DNA of 7,796 nucleotides. It comes from an uncultured Clostridia bacterium. Lineage in GTDB: Bacteria > Bacillota > Clostridia > Oscillospirales > Acutalibacteraceae. Location: the NCBI GenBank assembly GCA_945788455.1, contig CALZMC010000018.1, positions 1-7,796 of the forward strand. Direction: 5' to 3'. The notes beneath the pieces are model-generated. The model was not told the origin of the DNA. It searched no databases and worked only from the letters and a program-made list of their open reading frames with translations. A program made the position numbers and the translations under genes. Shown here piece after piece: positions 7,107 to 7,796 of this stretch (position 1 is its first letter; each line of letters opens with the position of its first letter).

Positions 7107-7119
7107 GCTATTCTAAATT

Positions 7120-7794
7120 TTATTGTCTTGGATTTAAAATCAACTTGTATGTGTAATTCTGCTCAATATCATAAAGCTGAAGTGCTTCATCCTTTGTAAC
7201 CTCAACAGTCAAAGTACTGTAAGCGTTAAGCGGTTGACCGCTTTGTGATGCAGTAACACTATCCTGTGCGTTTGAAACACGAAGAATCTTTAGGTCCTTA
7301 TACTTAACCTCTGACTTGCCTTTTTCGTCCTTTTGTTCATAAACGATAACATCAACGGTATCGCCTTCTCTAATGTAGCCGTCAACACTTGTTACACTAC
7401 CTGCTGAGAACGAATAAGCAACCTTGCCCTCTGGAAGCTTTAGTGATAAAGCAACGTTTGCTCCGTCAATCGGCTCAACTCTGTTTGGATTGATTTGCTC
7501 ACTTGCATATAGCGGGTCAACCGTTACCATATCAATAAGCTGTTCCTTTTCTGTAACAACATTCGGATTTGCATCCTTTGTGATAATTGTTTTTTCAACG
7601 AATTGAGGAGCTTCCTCGTTAAACATATCCTCTGTAATTTTAACATTTGCTGCAATATCTGCAACAGGAACTAATACTGTAATTGTTTCAGCGTCCTTAA
7701 TTGTTGTCTTTTTGTCAAGCTCAGTTGCGAAATAGAATGTTGCAAAGCCTGCAATCAAAGCAACTACAACTGCAATTAAATAAACCTTTTTCAT
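7120..7794 (-). CDS. cpaB: CpaB/RcpC-family Flp pilus assembly protein
   Basis: A 224-residue protein with a short basic start (MKK) and one N-terminal membrane helix at about 4-23; the rest should be extracytoplasmic. Residues about 37-105 resemble a SAF domain (TVLVPVADIAANVKITEDMF, from 39), and about 115-220 match the CpaB/RcpC C-terminal region with GYIREGDTVDVIV (139-151) as the hallmark. In Gram-negative tad loci this protein works with the secretin. No secretin gene follows here, so it may instead act in or at the cell wall; this is inference. It is somewhat shorter than many CpaB proteins. The ATG is 2 nt from the right window edge, so its ribosome site and any upstream extension cannot be seen, but the MKK-plus-helix start is typical. 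The gene ends 28 nt before tadZ. Confidence 0.88.
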   Translation of the reverse strand: MKKVYLIAVVVALIAGFATFYFATELDKKTTIKDAETITVLVPVADIAANVKITEDMFNEEAPQFVEKTIITKDANPNVVTEKEQLIDMVTVDPLYASEQINPNRVEPIDGANVALSLKLPEGKVAYSFSAGSVTSVDGYIREGDTVDVIVYEQKDEKGKSEVKYKDLKILRVSNAQDSVTASQSGQPLNAYSTLTVEVTKDEALQLYDIEQNYTYKLILNPRQ

Positions 7795-7796
7795 TT

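Noticed and set aside
7424..7606. 60-residue plus-strand open frame
   Set aside because: It is antisense to cpaB with no independent support.
1..7796. Mobile elements, CRISPR arrays, tRNA or rRNA genes
   Set aside because: No transposase or integrase frames, regularly spaced repeats or structured RNA genes were seen; coding sequence fills nearly the whole window.

Overview
The window holds one continuous, single-direction gene cluster. Every supportable gene lies on the minus strand, so transcription runs from the right edge (position 7796) to the left edge (position 1). It is most of a Tad/Flp (type IVc) pilus assembly locus. In order of transcription the genes are cpaB/rcpC, tadZ/cpaE, tadA/cpaF, tadB, tadC, a DUF192 protein, a DivIVA-domain coiled-coil protein, and the first 509 codons of a TadG-like protein that runs off the left edge.

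The host looks like a low-GC Gram-positive bacterium, probably a member of the Clostridia (inference). The DNA is AT-rich, ribosome binding sites are strong GGAG/AGGAGA types, TTG starts appear to be used, and a DivIVA-family protein is present. No secretin (cpaC/rcpA) or secretin-associated gene (cpaD/rcpB) lies between cpaB and tadZ, where Gram-negative loci usually carry them. That fits a cell with one membrane. The species cannot be named from this sequence alone.

Region by region: 7794-7120 is the SAF/RcpC-type assembly protein. 7091-5901 is the ParA/MinD-like ATPase TadZ with a degenerate receiver domain. 5897-4551 is the secretion ATPase TadA. 4570-3578 and 3566-2631 are the paired inner-membrane platform proteins TadB and TadC. 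2630-2280 is a small DUF192 protein, 2256-1609 the DivIVA-like protein, and 1527-1 the TadG-like protein. Junctions are tight: 28 nt, 3 nt, a 20-nt overlap, 11 nt, directly abutting, and 23 nt. The exception is an 81-nt AT-rich gap before tadG. No convincing terminator or promoter is visible, so the set is probably one operon.

Together, TadA hydrolyses ATP to drive the TadB/TadC platform, TadZ is expected to place the machine in the cell, and CpaB and TadG work outside or across the membrane. The pilin (flp), the prepilin peptidase (tadV/cpaA) and TadE/TadF pseudopilins are not in the window and should lie beyond its edges or elsewhere. The most interesting aspect is the inserted DUF192 and DivIVA-like pair inside the pilus operon. 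The DivIVA-like protein is a candidate membrane-curvature or pole anchor for the pilus machine.
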